From: Methanobacteriota archaeon
GTDB taxonomy: Archaea; Halobacteriota; Halobacteria; Halobacteriales; Halalkalicoccaceae
Reading direction: 5' to 3'
DNA: 12,935 nucleotides
NCBI GenBank assembly: GCA_022561895.1
Contig: JADFQH010000050.1
Location: 1 to 12,935, forward strand
Position numbers and translations under genes: made by a program. Shown in pieces: positions 1 through 7,999 of the stretch (positions within the stretch are counted from its first letter, which is position 1; every line of letters begins with the position of its first letter). Under the pieces are notes generated by a model, which saw only the letters and a list, made by a program, of their open reading frames with translations, had not been told where the DNA came from and made no database searches.

Positions 1-714
1 CGCGCCTTCGATATCAACATCGTCTGCTCCGCCGCCCACGGCGGCTCGACTTTCGTGCTGGAGGACGCCCTCGGCGCAGCCGCTATCGTCGACGCCGCCG
101 CGGCCGCCGACCAATCGCTGGAACTATCGGACGCCGCCGCGATCGTCGGGCCGTACTTCCACACTGCCAACGATCCCAAGGGGACTCACCAGTTCTTTGA
201 AGCGATCGCCGAAGAGACCGTTCTTCCACTGTATCTCTACAACATCCCCATGTACGTCGGAAACGAGATCGGTGCCGAGACGGTGGGCGCGCTCGCCGAA
301 TACGATTCGGTACAGGGGATGAAGGATACGAGCGGCGATCTCTCCTACTTCCTGTCGGTCGATCACTTTACTCCTACTGAGTTCGTCCTGTTCCAGGGCT
401 TCGACACCCTGCTCGTGCCCGCACTCCGGATGGGATCCAATGGAGGCGTTCACGCCTTGGCGAACGTGATCCCCGAAGTCTTTTCCGAACTGCTCGACTG
501 CGCTGACACCGAACGCGGGGGGACTCTCCAGCGCGAGGCGGTCGCGCCGCTGTTTGAACTGTGCGTGGAGTACGGCTTCGCCCCGGCGACGAAAGCCGCG
601 CTGGTCCACCGCGACGTGATTCCCTCTGATGAACTCAAGCCGCCGCTCGTCTCGCTCGATGGGAGCCAGAAAGAGGAGATCGGCGAGGCGGTCGATCGAG
701 CACTGTCGATTTAG
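1..714 (+). CDS. DapA/NAL-family aldolase, probable 2-keto-3-deoxy(phospho)gluconate aldolase (5' end cut by window)
   Basis: The reading frame is open from base 1, so the N-terminus lies outside the window; 237 residues are visible of a family usually near 300. The fold is the DHDPS/N-acetylneuraminate lyase TIM barrel. Visible family marks are a GPYF strand, the YNIP motif with the catalytic tyrosine (fragment residue 80), and GMKDTSGD with the Schiff-base lysine (fragment residue 108, codon 322-324). The C-terminal KPPL segment is also typical. Family members cleave or form 2-keto acids using pyruvate in the cytoplasm. Haloarchaea use a member of this family as KDPG/KDG aldolase in the semi-phosphorylative Entner-Doudoroff pathway. 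The convergent neighbour is a GntP-type gluconate permease, which favours a sugar-acid aldolase over dihydrodipicolinate synthase; that choice is inference. The stop TAG overlaps the neighbour's stop by 4 bp. Confidence 0.85.
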   Translation, partial: RAFDINIVCSAAHGGSTFVLEDALGAAAIVDAAAAADQSLELSDAAAIVGPYFHTANDPKGTHQFFEAIAEETVLPLYLYNIPMYVGNEIGAETVGALAEYDSVQGMKDTSGDLSYFLSVDHFTPTEFVLFQGFDTLLVPALRMGSNGGVHALANVIPEVFSELLDCADTERGGTLQREAVAPLFELCVEYGFAPATKAALVHRDVIPSDELKPPLVSLDGSQKEEIGEAVDRALSI

Positions 715-2090
715 ACCAGCGGAAAGATCGTCGACATCACGAGGACGACGAGCAGTCCCGACACGGACATGATGGTCGCCGACGCCGAGTAGGTTTGGAA
801 GGTTTCTGCCTGCGTGATCCCCGCGACCTCGCTGATGATCCAAAAACCACTATCGTTGTACCACGGCGCGATCATCCCGCCACAGCCGACGGCCATCAGC
901 ATGTAGACCGGGTTCACAGTCAACGTGCCGAGAAGCGGGGCCATGATCGCCGCGCCCGTCAGAATGGCGACGGTCGCCGATCCCTGTGCGACCCGGATGA
1001 CGGCGGCGATGAGCCAGCCCGCGATCAAGAGGGAAATTCCGAGCGCCGCGAGCCCCTCGGCGATATACTCGCCGACGCCTGCCTCCGCGAGCATCGCGCC
1101 GAACGTCCCGCCCGCGGCGGTGATGGCGATGATGTTGCCGCCGCTTTTGAGCGCCTCGGTGAGCTCCTCGTTGAACAGCTCTCTGTCCTGCACCTCCAGT
1201 CGATAAAAGGTGTAGGCCGCGACGAGCGCGGCGGCAGTCAGCGCGAAGTTCGCGTCGCCGACGAACGTCGTGAACTGGACGATCGCCCCCTCCTCCGGAA
1301 TCAGCTCCTGATCCGCGAGCGCGTCCGCGATGGTTGCAGAGGCGATGAGAACGACAGGGAGGGCAATGGGGAGCGAGGATTCGATGAGGCCGGGAAGCTG
1401 CTCTACGGGGGTTTCGGCTTTCTCCTCCAAGCTTTCGGGCGTCGATCCCATTGCGTCCCTGAGCGGGAAGTCGACGCGGTTGTGCAGGAAGGTGCCGTAG
1501 ACGATCCCTCCAAGGAGCGAGGCCGGCAGCGCGACCATCGAGCCGATGAGGATTGCGAGCCCGAGATCAACCCCTAAACTCCCGGCCGCGGCGAGCGGGC
1601 CCGGCGTCGGCGGGACGAGCATGTGGGTCGCGAGCGCGCCCGAAGCAAGCACCGAGATATACAGCGAGTACTTTACTCCCGTCCTCGCTTTCATCGAGCG
1701 TCCCAGCGGCGCGAGCAGGTAGAAGACGTTGTCGAAAAAGACGGGGATAGAAAGGACGTAGCTCGAACCCAGAAGAGCGTATTCGGAGTTTCCCTCGCCG
1801 GTGATCGAGAGAAACGCCCGGACGACGCGCTCTGCGGCCCCGCTGTCCATCAGACATTTGCCGATGATCGCGGCCATCAGGATCGGAATGCCGATATCGA
1901 TCATCGTCTCGCCGAAGGCTTCGGCAAGCGCTTCAGGCACGGTCTCGAAGGCGAGTTCGGGCGTCGCAATTCCGATCGCCATCGCCGCGAGAATCAAGCC
2001 GACAAAGGCGGGGAGTTTCAACCAGACGAGCAACAGGACGACCGCGATCACGCCGATCGCGAACGGAACGAGTGGATTCGAGAGAACCAT
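711..2090 (-). CDS. GntP-family gluconate/sugar-acid permease
   Basis: A 459-residue integral membrane protein, the usual length for GntP proteins (about 440-460). It has about 12 hydrophobic segments. Family signatures are HMLVPPTPGP (residues 156-165), AQGSATVA (368-375) and the C-terminal NDSGFWIISEVAG (412-424). GntP proteins are proton-coupled importers of gluconate and related sugar acids across the cytoplasmic membrane. The substrate here is inferred from family and from the convergent KDG-aldolase-like gene, with which it overlaps by 4 bp at the stops. I chose the ATG at 2090 because a TATA-like box lies 31-36 nt upstream. An in-frame ATG at 2108 adds six residues and sits too close to that box. 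A longer open frame runs to 2441 but enters rfcS and is not family-like. Confidence 0.92.
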   Translation of the reverse strand: MVLSNPLVPFAIGVIAVVLLLVWLKLPAFVGLILAAMAIGIATPELAFETVPEALAEAFGETMIDIGIPILMAAIIGKCLMDSGAAERVVRAFLSITGEGNSEYALLGSSYVLSIPVFFDNVFYLLAPLGRSMKARTGVKYSLYISVLASGALATHMLVPPTPGPLAAAGSLGVDLGLAILIGSMVALPASLLGGIVYGTFLHNRVDFPLRDAMGSTPESLEEKAETPVEQLPGLIESSLPIALPVVLIASATIADALADQELIPEEGAIVQFTTFVGDANFALTAAALVAAYTFYRLEVQDRELFNEELTEALKSGGNIIAITAAGGTFGAMLAEAGVGEYIAEGLAALGISLLIAGWLIAAVIRVAQGSATVAILTGAAIMAPLLGTLTVNPVYMLMAVGCGGMIAPWYNDSGFWIISEVAGITQAETFQTYSASATIMSVSGLLVVLVMSTIFPLV

Positions 2091-2120
2091 GTAACGTGTG
2101 TTTGGCATGAAAGTCCGTCG

Positions 2121-2133
2121 TATAGTAGCTACT
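2121..2133 (-). promoter_or_regulatory. Promoter of GntP-family permease with adjoining palindrome
   Basis: On the minus strand, ACTATA (2126 to 2121) lies 31-36 nt upstream of the ATG at 2090, a fair position for a haloarchaeal TATA box with a short or absent leader. The perfect 10-bp palindrome AGTAGCTACT (2124-2133) overlaps the upstream edge of the box, where the BRE/TFB site would be. A regulator bound there could repress or activate the permease. The TATA assignment is by position and composition only. Confidence 0.4.
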
Positions 2134-2205
2134 GGAATCGGTACACGGTCGATCGAGCACTGGATGAACATCCACAGTCCCACGAAACCGGCGTGTCTCG
2201 GGGAG

Positions 2206-2229
2206 TTTATCACGCCAGCAACGCGTGAT
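2206..2229 (+). promoter_or_regulatory. rfcS promoter: TATA-like box and inverted repeat
   Basis: TTTATC at 2206-2211 lies 25-30 nt before the rfcS ATG, fitting a leaderless transcript. Overlapping its end is a perfect inverted repeat, ATCACGC (2209-2215) and GCGTGAT (2223-2229) with a 7-nt spacer. In a leaderless model the repeat sits between the TATA box and the transcription start, a place where a bound repressor would block polymerase. No Shine-Dalgarno sequence is visible before the ATG. Confidence 0.45.
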
Positions 2230-2235
2230 TCTCCT

Positions 2236-3225
2236 ATGAGCGAGACCGAGGGAAGCGACGCACCGAGACCCGGCAGGGACGAAATCTGGGTTGAGAAATA
2301 CCGACCCAACAGGTTAGGGGAGGTGATCGGCCAAGAGGAGATCACATCCCGTCTCGAACGGTATGTCGAGCGCGACGACCTGCCCAACCTCTTATTTTCA
2401 GGCACGGCCGGAATCGGCAAAACGACCTGTGCAACGGCCATCGCCCGCGAGGTCTACGGCGAGGACTGGCGGGAGAACTTCTTGGAACTGAACGCCTCGG
2501 ACGACCGGGGAATTGATGTGGTTCGCGGGCGGATAAAGGAGTTCGCACGCGCGAGCTTCGGCGGGCACAGTTACAGAATCATCTTTTTGGATGAGGCCGA
2601 CTCCCTCACGAACGATGCTCAGTCAGCACTCAGAAGAACAATGGAGCGGTTTTCCTCGAATACGCGGTTCATCCTCTCGTGTAACTACTCCTCGAAGATC
2701 ATCGACCCGATCCAGTCCCGATGTGCCGTTTTTCGCTTCTCGCCGATCTCCGATTCGGCTGTGGGCGAGCGAATCAGGGAAATCGCTCATACGGAGCAGA
2801 TCGAGATCACTGACACTGGTGTCGAAGCGCTCGTGTATGCCGCCGACGGCGACATGCGTCGGGCGGTGAACTCGCTTCAAGCGGCCGCCGTAATGGGCGA
2901 AACCGTCGACGAGGACGCCGTCTACACCATCACCGCCACCGCCCGCCCCGAGGAGATCGAGGCGATGGTCACGAGTGCGCTGGAAGGGGACTTCACGGGG
3001 GCGCGCGCCACCCTCGATGACCTGCTCTCGAACAAGGGTCTTTCCGGGGGCGATATCATCGACCAGCTGCACCGCTCGGTGTGGAACCTCGGACTCAGCG
3101 ATAGGGAGGCAGTACGCACCTTAGATCGGATCGGGGAAACCGATTATCGCATCGCGGAGGGTGCAAACGAAAAAATTCAGCTAGAGGCGTTTCTGGCGTC
3201 GTTGGCGCTTGCAGACGACGAGTAG
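2236..3225 (+). CDS. rfcS: Replication factor C small subunit (clamp loader ATPase)
   Basis: A 329-residue AAA+ ATPase, full family length. RFC opens the PCNA sliding clamp and loads it at primer-template junctions in the cytoplasm, acting as a pentamer of small subunits and one large subunit. In order: the RFC N-terminal EKYRP (residues 18-22), Walker A GTAGIGKTT (56-64, K62), Walker B LDEAD (118-122), sensor-1 SCNYSS (148-153), the SRC arginine-finger motif (161-163), then the helical lid and C-terminal collar. The Walker A has Thr where most RFCs have Pro, but still fits GxxxxGK[ST]. No intein is present, although haloarchaeal RfcS genes often carry one. The ATG at 2236 is supported by a TATA-like box about 27 nt upstream. 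Haloarchaea often have two small-subunit paralogues; I cannot say which this is. Confidence 0.97.
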   Translation: MSETEGSDAPRPGRDEIWVEKYRPNRLGEVIGQEEITSRLERYVERDDLPNLLFSGTAGIGKTTCATAIAREVYGEDWRENFLELNASDDRGIDVVRGRIKEFARASFGGHSYRIIFLDEADSLTNDAQSALRRTMERFSSNTRFILSCNYSSKIIDPIQSRCAVFRFSPISDSAVGERIREIAHTEQIEITDTGVEALVYAADGDMRRAVNSLQAAAVMGETVDEDAVYTITATARPEEIEAMVTSALEGDFTGARATLDDLLSNKGLSGGDIIDQLHRSVWNLGLSDREAVRTLDRIGETDYRIAEGANEKIQLEAFLASLALADDE

Positions 3226-3232
3226 GTCGTGG

Positions 3233-4588
3233 TCAGTCCGACGGGCTGGTCCTTGCGTCCATCTCCGCGTCCGTTCGGTAGATCCGATCGGAGTAGAGCA
3301 ACGCGATACAGCCGCCGGCGAGGATCGTTCCGATGGCGAGCATGAGAAAACCCTGTCTCATGCCGAGGACTTCGAGTAGATACCCAATTACGGTCGGAAA
3401 GGCGGCCCCGACCAGCGACGTAGCAGTGAAAAGATAGCCGAAAATACGGCCCTCGTACTCGGGCGGCGAGAGGTCGCTGATCAGTGCGTCTCGGGCCGGG
3501 TTCACACCGTAAAGTCCGGTTCCGAGAATGACGACGACGGCTGCCAGTGCAAGTGGAGAGAGATCGACCACCGCGAGTACGACCAACCCCACCGTTGCGA
3601 CCACCATACAGCCGATGAGGATCAGCCGCGAGTCGTACCGATCGAGGAGTCCACCGAGATACAGCTGGATCACCCCGCCCGCGATCAACACCAGCGCGAA
3701 GTAGACGTTGGCGACCGACTCCGCACCGATGGGGACGCCCATCAGTTCGAACGAGTAGGCGTAGACCGCGACCAGGAACGCGGGCAGAAACGCGTTGATG
3801 CCGTGGCTCGTCAGCCCACTAGAAACGAAAAACAGATAGATCGTCGTGATCGGATAGAAGAAGCTGCGCCGATCCTCATCCGATAGTCCCCCGGACTCGT
3901 CGGATTCGTCAGATTCGCTGGATTCGTCGTTTCGTTGGGTCCGCTGTCCGGACGGCAGGGTCTCGAACTCCTCGCTCCGGAGCGCCGTGTACAGGGCGAT
4001 TCCATAGACAACTCCGCCGACGCCGAACAGCAGAATGATCCGTTCCCACGGGAGGACCAGGAGAAAGAGGGCGACGAGGGCGGGCGTTGCCGCGTCGCCG
4101 AACTTCGAGGAGGCTCCGAAGACGCCGAGGACCGTTCCTTTGCTCTCGGTTTCGACGTTGTCGGTGATCATCGGGTAGCCGGTCGGATGGACCACGGCCA
4201 AGCCGATCCCGACGATCACCATCGAGAGGGACATGACGAGAAACCCGCCCTCGAACGAGTGGTTGAGTAACGTCACAGCGGGGACCGACGCCCCGAGTGT
4301 CGGGGCGAACGCAAACAGGACGTAGGCCGCACCGGCAAGCGCGAGTCCCGTCGGGAGGAGATAGCGCCGGTCGATCCGATCCGAGAGCACCCCGAAGGGA
4401 GCCTGGACGATCCCCATACCGAGCGAGTAGAGCGTGATCAGTAAGCCCAGTTGCCACAGGGGGTACTCCAGTGCAACCGCGAGCACCGGAATGAGCGGGG
4501 GGAGAATGCGATAGAAGACGTGTTGCGTAAAGTGCGAGGAGCTAATGAGAAGGGCAAAGCGAAGCTCCCGCCACGACAGCCCGTACAT
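3233..4588 (-). CDS. MFS transporter, substrate unknown
   Basis: A 451-residue polytopic membrane protein with about 12 hydrophobic helices in two halves. The major facilitator motif A, GVLSDRIDRR (residues 66-75), lies between helices 2 and 3. The central cytoplasmic loop (about 205-242) is very acidic, rich in Asp, Glu and Ser with repeated SDES units, as halophile loops often are. The family moves small molecules across the cytoplasmic membrane by proton or ion coupling; nothing in the sequence fixes the substrate. The gene converges on rfcS with a 7-bp gap and diverges from alaS. I chose the ATG at 4588; a GTG at 4603 in the same frame adds five residues (MYGRV) and cannot be excluded. 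No convincing TATA box is visible upstream. Confidence 0.88.
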   Translation of the reverse strand: MYGLSWRELRFALLISSSHFTQHVFYRILPPLIPVLAVALEYPLWQLGLLITLYSLGMGIVQAPFGVLSDRIDRRYLLPTGLALAGAAYVLFAFAPTLGASVPAVTLLNHSFEGGFLVMSLSMVIVGIGLAVVHPTGYPMITDNVETESKGTVLGVFGASSKFGDAATPALVALFLLVLPWERIILLFGVGGVVYGIALYTALRSEEFETLPSGQRTQRNDESSESDESDESGGLSDEDRRSFFYPITTIYLFFVSSGLTSHGINAFLPAFLVAVYAYSFELMGVPIGAESVANVYFALVLIAGGVIQLYLGGLLDRYDSRLILIGCMVVATVGLVVLAVVDLSPLALAAVVVILGTGLYGVNPARDALISDLSPPEYEGRIFGYLFTATSLVGAAFPTVIGYLLEVLGMRQGFLMLAIGTILAGGCIALLYSDRIYRTDAEMDARTSPSD

Positions 4589-4777
4589 GACCCTTCCATA
4601 CACGTTCCGGTGCTTCGAGTTCGGTATCCCGGCAAAGCATGCGCGAGGATCTGCCGTCTCGGAGGAAGTCAGGCAGGCCGATCACGGTCGGTTCGAGGCG
4701 TGTCGCCGTCGATCGGCTGCCGATCCGACACGAGGTGCGCAACTGTTTTCATCCCCGAACGGCCACATTGGGGTACT

Positions 4778-7543
4778 ATGAGCACTCTTGAGTCCGAATA
4801 CCGCCTCGATTACTTCGAGGAGAACGACTTCAGTCGGCGGGAATGTCCCTCGTGTGGCGCACAGTTCTGGACGCGCGATCCCGACCAAGAACTGTGTGGG
4901 GAGCCACCCTGCGTCGATTACTCGTTTATCGACAATCCGGGGTTCAATGGGGAGTACACCTTGGAGGAGATGCGCGAGAACTTTCTTTCCTTCTTCGAGG
5001 ATCAGGACCACGAACGAATCGAACCCTATCCCGTGGCCGCGAACCGCTGGCGCGATGATGTCTTACTCACCCAAGCCTCGATCTATGACTTTCAACCCCT
5101 CGTCACGTCAGGCAAAACGCCGCCGCCGGCCAACCCGCTCACCATTTCCCAACCCTGTATCCGGATGCAGGATATCGACAACGTGGGAAAGACGGGCCGG
5201 CACACGATGGCCTTCGAGATGATGGCCCATCACGCCTTCAACACCCGCGAGGACGTCGGCGAAAACGAGTACGCCTACCATGGGGAAGTCTACTGGAAGG
5301 ACCAGACCGTCGAGTACTGCGACGAGTTTTTCACCTCGATGGGGGCCGATCCCAACGAAATCACCTACATCGAGGACCCGTGGGTCGGCGGCGGCAACGC
5401 TGGACCCGCAATCGAAGTGATCTATCGGGGTGTCGAACTCGCCACGCTCGTTTTCATGTCGATGGAGCAGGACCCCGAGGGCGAGTACGAACTCAAGGAC
5501 GGTAACCGGTACTCGAAGATGGACACCTACATCGTCGACACCGGGTATGGCTTGGAGCGCTGGGCGTGGGTGTCCCAAGGGACTCCTACTGTGTACGAAG
5601 CGATCTACCCCGAGATGATAGAGTTCTTAACGACCAACGCCGGGATCGAGCACAGTTCCGACGAAGCGGATCTGCTGCATGCGGCCTCGAAGCTCGCGGG
5701 CCACATGGATATCGACGAGGCAGAGGACATGGAGAGCGCCCGCGGCGAGATCGCAGAAGGTGTCGGCGTTCCCGTCGAGCGACTCGAAGAACTGATGGAG
5801 CCGATGGAGGCGGTGTATGCCATCGCGGACCACTGTCGAACCCTCGCATATATGCTCGGGGACGGGATCGTCCCCTCGAACGTGGCGACAGGCTACCTCG
5901 CGCGGATGGTCCTTCGCCGGACGAAACGGCTCTGTGACACCGTTGGTGTTGATGCCCCGCTCGACGAACTCGTCGATATGCAGGCCGAACGATTGGGCTA
6001 TGAGAACCGCGACACCATCCGGGACATCATCCGAACGGAGGTCGAAAAGTACAGGGAGACCTTGGAACGCGGCGGTCGCCGGGTCGAGGCGCTCGCGGAG
6101 GAGTACGCCGAGCGCGGCGAACCGATCCCGACTGAGGAACTGATCGAACTGTATGACTCGCACGGAATCCAGCCCGACATGGTCGAGGAGATCGCAACGG
6201 AGGCCGGGGCCGTAGTCAAAATACCCGACGACTTCTACTCGCAGGTCGCGGGTCGCCACGATGCGGGCGAGGCGATGGCCGATACGGAAGAGCGCGACGA
6301 GCGGGTCGCGGGGCTGCCCGAGACCGAAAAGCTCTACTACGACGACCAGAACCGCATGGAGTTCGAGGCGGTCATCCTCGACGTGATCGAGCGCGCGGAG
6401 GGGTACGACATCGTCCTCGATCAGACGATGTTCTACCCCGAAGGTGGGGGCCAGCCCGCGGATCACGGGACGCTCACGACCGACGACGGCAGCTTCGATA
6501 TCTCCGACGTTCAGGAACGAGAGGGCGCAATCCTCCACCGAGTCGAAAGCGAACCCGAAAAGGGTGCGTTCGTCCGCGGGCGGATCGACGCCGAGCGTCG
6601 CACTCGCCTCATGGCCCATCACACCGCGACCCACATCGTCGGCCATGCCGCCCGAGCAGTGCTCGGTGAGCATATCCGACAGGCCGGTGCACAGAAGGGA
6701 ACCGAGCGTGCGCGACTCGACGTTCGACATTACGAGCGGATCAGCAGGAAACAGGTAAAAAAGATCGAGCAGATCGCAAACCGCATCGTGCGGGATAACG
6801 TCTCGGTGAGCGAGGAGTGGCCCCACAGAAACGATGCGGAGGCAGAACACGGCTTCGGGCTCTATCAGGGCGGGATCCCGCCGGGAGAACGCATCCGGCT
6901 GATCCACGTCGCAGCGGACGTGCAGGCCTGTGGCGGGACGCACGTCTCGCGCACCGGCGAGATCGGCACGATCAAGATCCGCTCGGCCGAGCGCATTCAG
7001 GACGGCGTCGAGCGCCTCACCTTTTCTGCGGGCGCGGCCGCGATTTCCGCCACCCAAGAAACCGAGGACGCGCTCTACGAGGCCGCCAGCGTTCTCGATG
7101 TTTCCCCACAGGAGGTGCCCGCAACCGCGGAGCGGTTTTTCGAGGAGTGGAAGGCTCGCGGCAAGGAGATCGAGGCGCTGACCGAGGAGCTTGCGACGCT
7201 TCGGGCCGGCGAGGGCGAGGAGGTCGATGTCGAGGGAACGACGGCGGTGATCCAGCGCCTCGACGCCGACAGCGACGAACTCCGGGCGACGGCGAACGCC
7301 CTGGTGAGCGAGGGAAAGGTCGCAGTAATCGGGAGCGGCGCGTCGGGCGCGCAGTTCGTTGTCGCCGTCCCCGACGGAGTGAGAATAAACGCCGGCGAGG
7401 TCGTCGGTACGCTCGCTTCGCGGGTCGGCGGCGGTGGGGGCGGGCCGCCGGATTTCGCACAGGGTGGCGGACCCGATGCGGAAAAACTCGACGAAGCGCT
7501 CGACTCCGCGCCCGACGTGCTCAAGCAGGTGCTCGATGCCTGA
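4778..7543 (+). CDS. alaS: Alanyl-tRNA synthetase (archaeal type)
   Basis: A 921-residue class II synthetase, full length for archaeal AlaRS. It charges tRNA-Ala with alanine in the cytoplasm and hydrolyses mischarged Ser/Gly-tRNA. It begins with the archaeal N-terminal zinc site, C23PSC26 with C40 and C45. The catalytic core has motif 2 around FEMMAHHAF (from 146) and motif 3 GYGLERW (256-262, R261). The helical tRNA-recognition region follows, then the editing domain with HTATH (615-619) and CGGTH (718-722) as metal ligands. The C-Ala domain carries a glycine-rich stretch (RVGGGGGG) followed by DFAQGGG. The ATG at 4778 was chosen because homologues begin close to this zinc site. The open frame extends upstream to 4451 but there overlaps the divergent MFS gene. 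A weak T-rich box (4744-4750) lies about 30 nt before the ATG. No domain appears damaged. Confidence 0.98.
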   Translation: MSTLESEYRLDYFEENDFSRRECPSCGAQFWTRDPDQELCGEPPCVDYSFIDNPGFNGEYTLEEMRENFLSFFEDQDHERIEPYPVAANRWRDDVLLTQASIYDFQPLVTSGKTPPPANPLTISQPCIRMQDIDNVGKTGRHTMAFEMMAHHAFNTREDVGENEYAYHGEVYWKDQTVEYCDEFFTSMGADPNEITYIEDPWVGGGNAGPAIEVIYRGVELATLVFMSMEQDPEGEYELKDGNRYSKMDTYIVDTGYGLERWAWVSQGTPTVYEAIYPEMIEFLTTNAGIEHSSDEADLLHAASKLAGHMDIDEAEDMESARGEIAEGVGVPVERLEELMEPMEAVYAIADHCRTLAYMLGDGIVPSNVATGYLARMVLRRTKRLCDTVGVDAPLDELVDMQAERLGYENRDTIRDIIRTEVEKYRETLERGGRRVEALAEEYAERGEPIPTEELIELYDSHGIQPDMVEEIATEAGAVVKIPDDFYSQVAGRHDAGEAMADTEERDERVAGLPETEKLYYDDQNRMEFEAVILDVIERAEGYDIVLDQTMFYPEGGGQPADHGTLTTDDGSFDISDVQEREGAILHRVESEPEKGAFVRGRIDAERRTRLMAHHTATHIVGHAARAVLGEHIRQAGAQKGTERARLDVRHYERISRKQVKKIEQIANRIVRDNVSVSEEWPHRNDAEAEHGFGLYQGGIPPGERIRLIHVAADVQACGGTHVSRTGEIGTIKIRSAERIQDGVERLTFSAGAAAISATQETEDALYEAASVLDVSPQEVPATAERFFEEWKARGKEIEALTEELATLRAGEGEEVDVEGTTAVIQRLDADSDELRATANALVSEGKVAVIGSGASGAQFVVAVPDGVRINAGEVVGTLASRVGGGGGGPPDFAQGGGPDAEKLDEALDSAPDVLKQVLDA

Positions 7544-7625
7544 TAATCGCCCGTCATAAACTGACCAAAACAGGTCTGAGGAGGACTCTGGGGGTGGCTC
7601 CGACCGATTCGAATTTGATAGAAAG

Positions 7626-7631
7626 ATTATT
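7626..7631 (+). promoter_or_regulatory. TATA-like box of HalOD1 gene
   Basis: ATTATT lies in the 111-bp gap after alaS, centred about 26 nt before the GTG at 7655. This spacing matches a leaderless haloarchaeal transcript and supports GTG 7655 over GTG 7670 as start. It is identified by position and composition only. Confidence 0.35.
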
Positions 7632-7654
7632 CAGACTGGACTGAGCAGTAGCGT

Positions 7655-7999
7655 GTGGGAATACCAACCGTGACTCGTAGAAACCAGCCCGTTGTCGGCG
7701 ACAGCACCGTAGAGCCGGAATCGGGCAAGCTGTGTCACGAGTTTCGATACGATCCCGCAGGTTCCGAACCACTGAGCACAACGCTCGTTCGGGCCATCGC
7801 GGAGGCTCGCGAGATCACCCCCGAGGAGATGGACCGCCCGCTTCAGCGAAGCGTCGACACCGATGCGCTCGATAACCTCTTTCACGACCGCTACGATCGC
7901 TCGCCGAGCGGCGTTTCCTTGCTCTCGTTTCGGACCTACGGGCTCGAAGTCGTCATTCGAGAGGGCCAACAGGTCACGATCTACGAAGTTGAAGACTGA
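7655..7999 (+). CDS. Stand-alone HalOD1 output-domain protein
   Basis: A small acidic soluble protein of 114 residues, with no membrane segment or signal peptide. Residues about 38-112 match the haloarchaeal output domain HalOD1: an opening LSTTLVRAIAEA helix, the central acidic RPLQRSVDTDALDNLF segment, then a short beta-rich end with GLEVVI and VTIYEVED. HalOD1 occurs in Halobacteria either alone or as the output of response regulators. It is thought to act in signalling, but its molecular role is unproven. No receiver domain is encoded beside it here. The GTG at 7655 is preferred because of the TATA-like box 26 nt upstream; GTG 7670 would give 109 residues and keep the whole domain. Its stop (7997-7999) directly abuts the stop of the convergent sugar porter. 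Confidence 0.85.
   Translation: MGIPTVTRRNQPVVGDSTVEPESGKLCHEFRYDPAGSEPLSTTLVRAIAEAREITPEEMDRPLQRSVDTDALDNLFHDRYDRSPSGVSLLSFRTYGLEVVIREGQQVTIYEVED

Noticed and set aside
2091..2441. N-terminal extension of the GntP permease to 2441
   Set aside because: It would overlap rfcS and add about 117 non-membrane residues absent from the family; the start at 2090 has a suitable TATA-like box.
3895..3935. Short tandem-like repeat of ATTCGT units
   Set aside because: It encodes the Asp/Ser/Glu-rich loop (SDES units) in the centre of the MFS protein; low-complexity acidic linkers are normal in halophiles.
4451..4777. Upstream extension of alaS to 4451
   Set aside because: It overlaps the divergent MFS gene and adds 109 residues before the archaeal N-terminal zinc site, where homologues begin.
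5627..7057. Long open frame (476 codons) antisense to alaS
   Set aside because: It lies wholly inside a clearly functional alaS gene, resembles no family and is low in hydrophobic structure. Long antisense frames are common in GC-rich haloarchaeal genes.
7585..7622. Possible tRNA remnant, suggested by a T-loop-like ATTCGAAT after alaS
   Set aside because: No acceptor stem, D-arm or anticodon arm can be paired around it; chance similarity.
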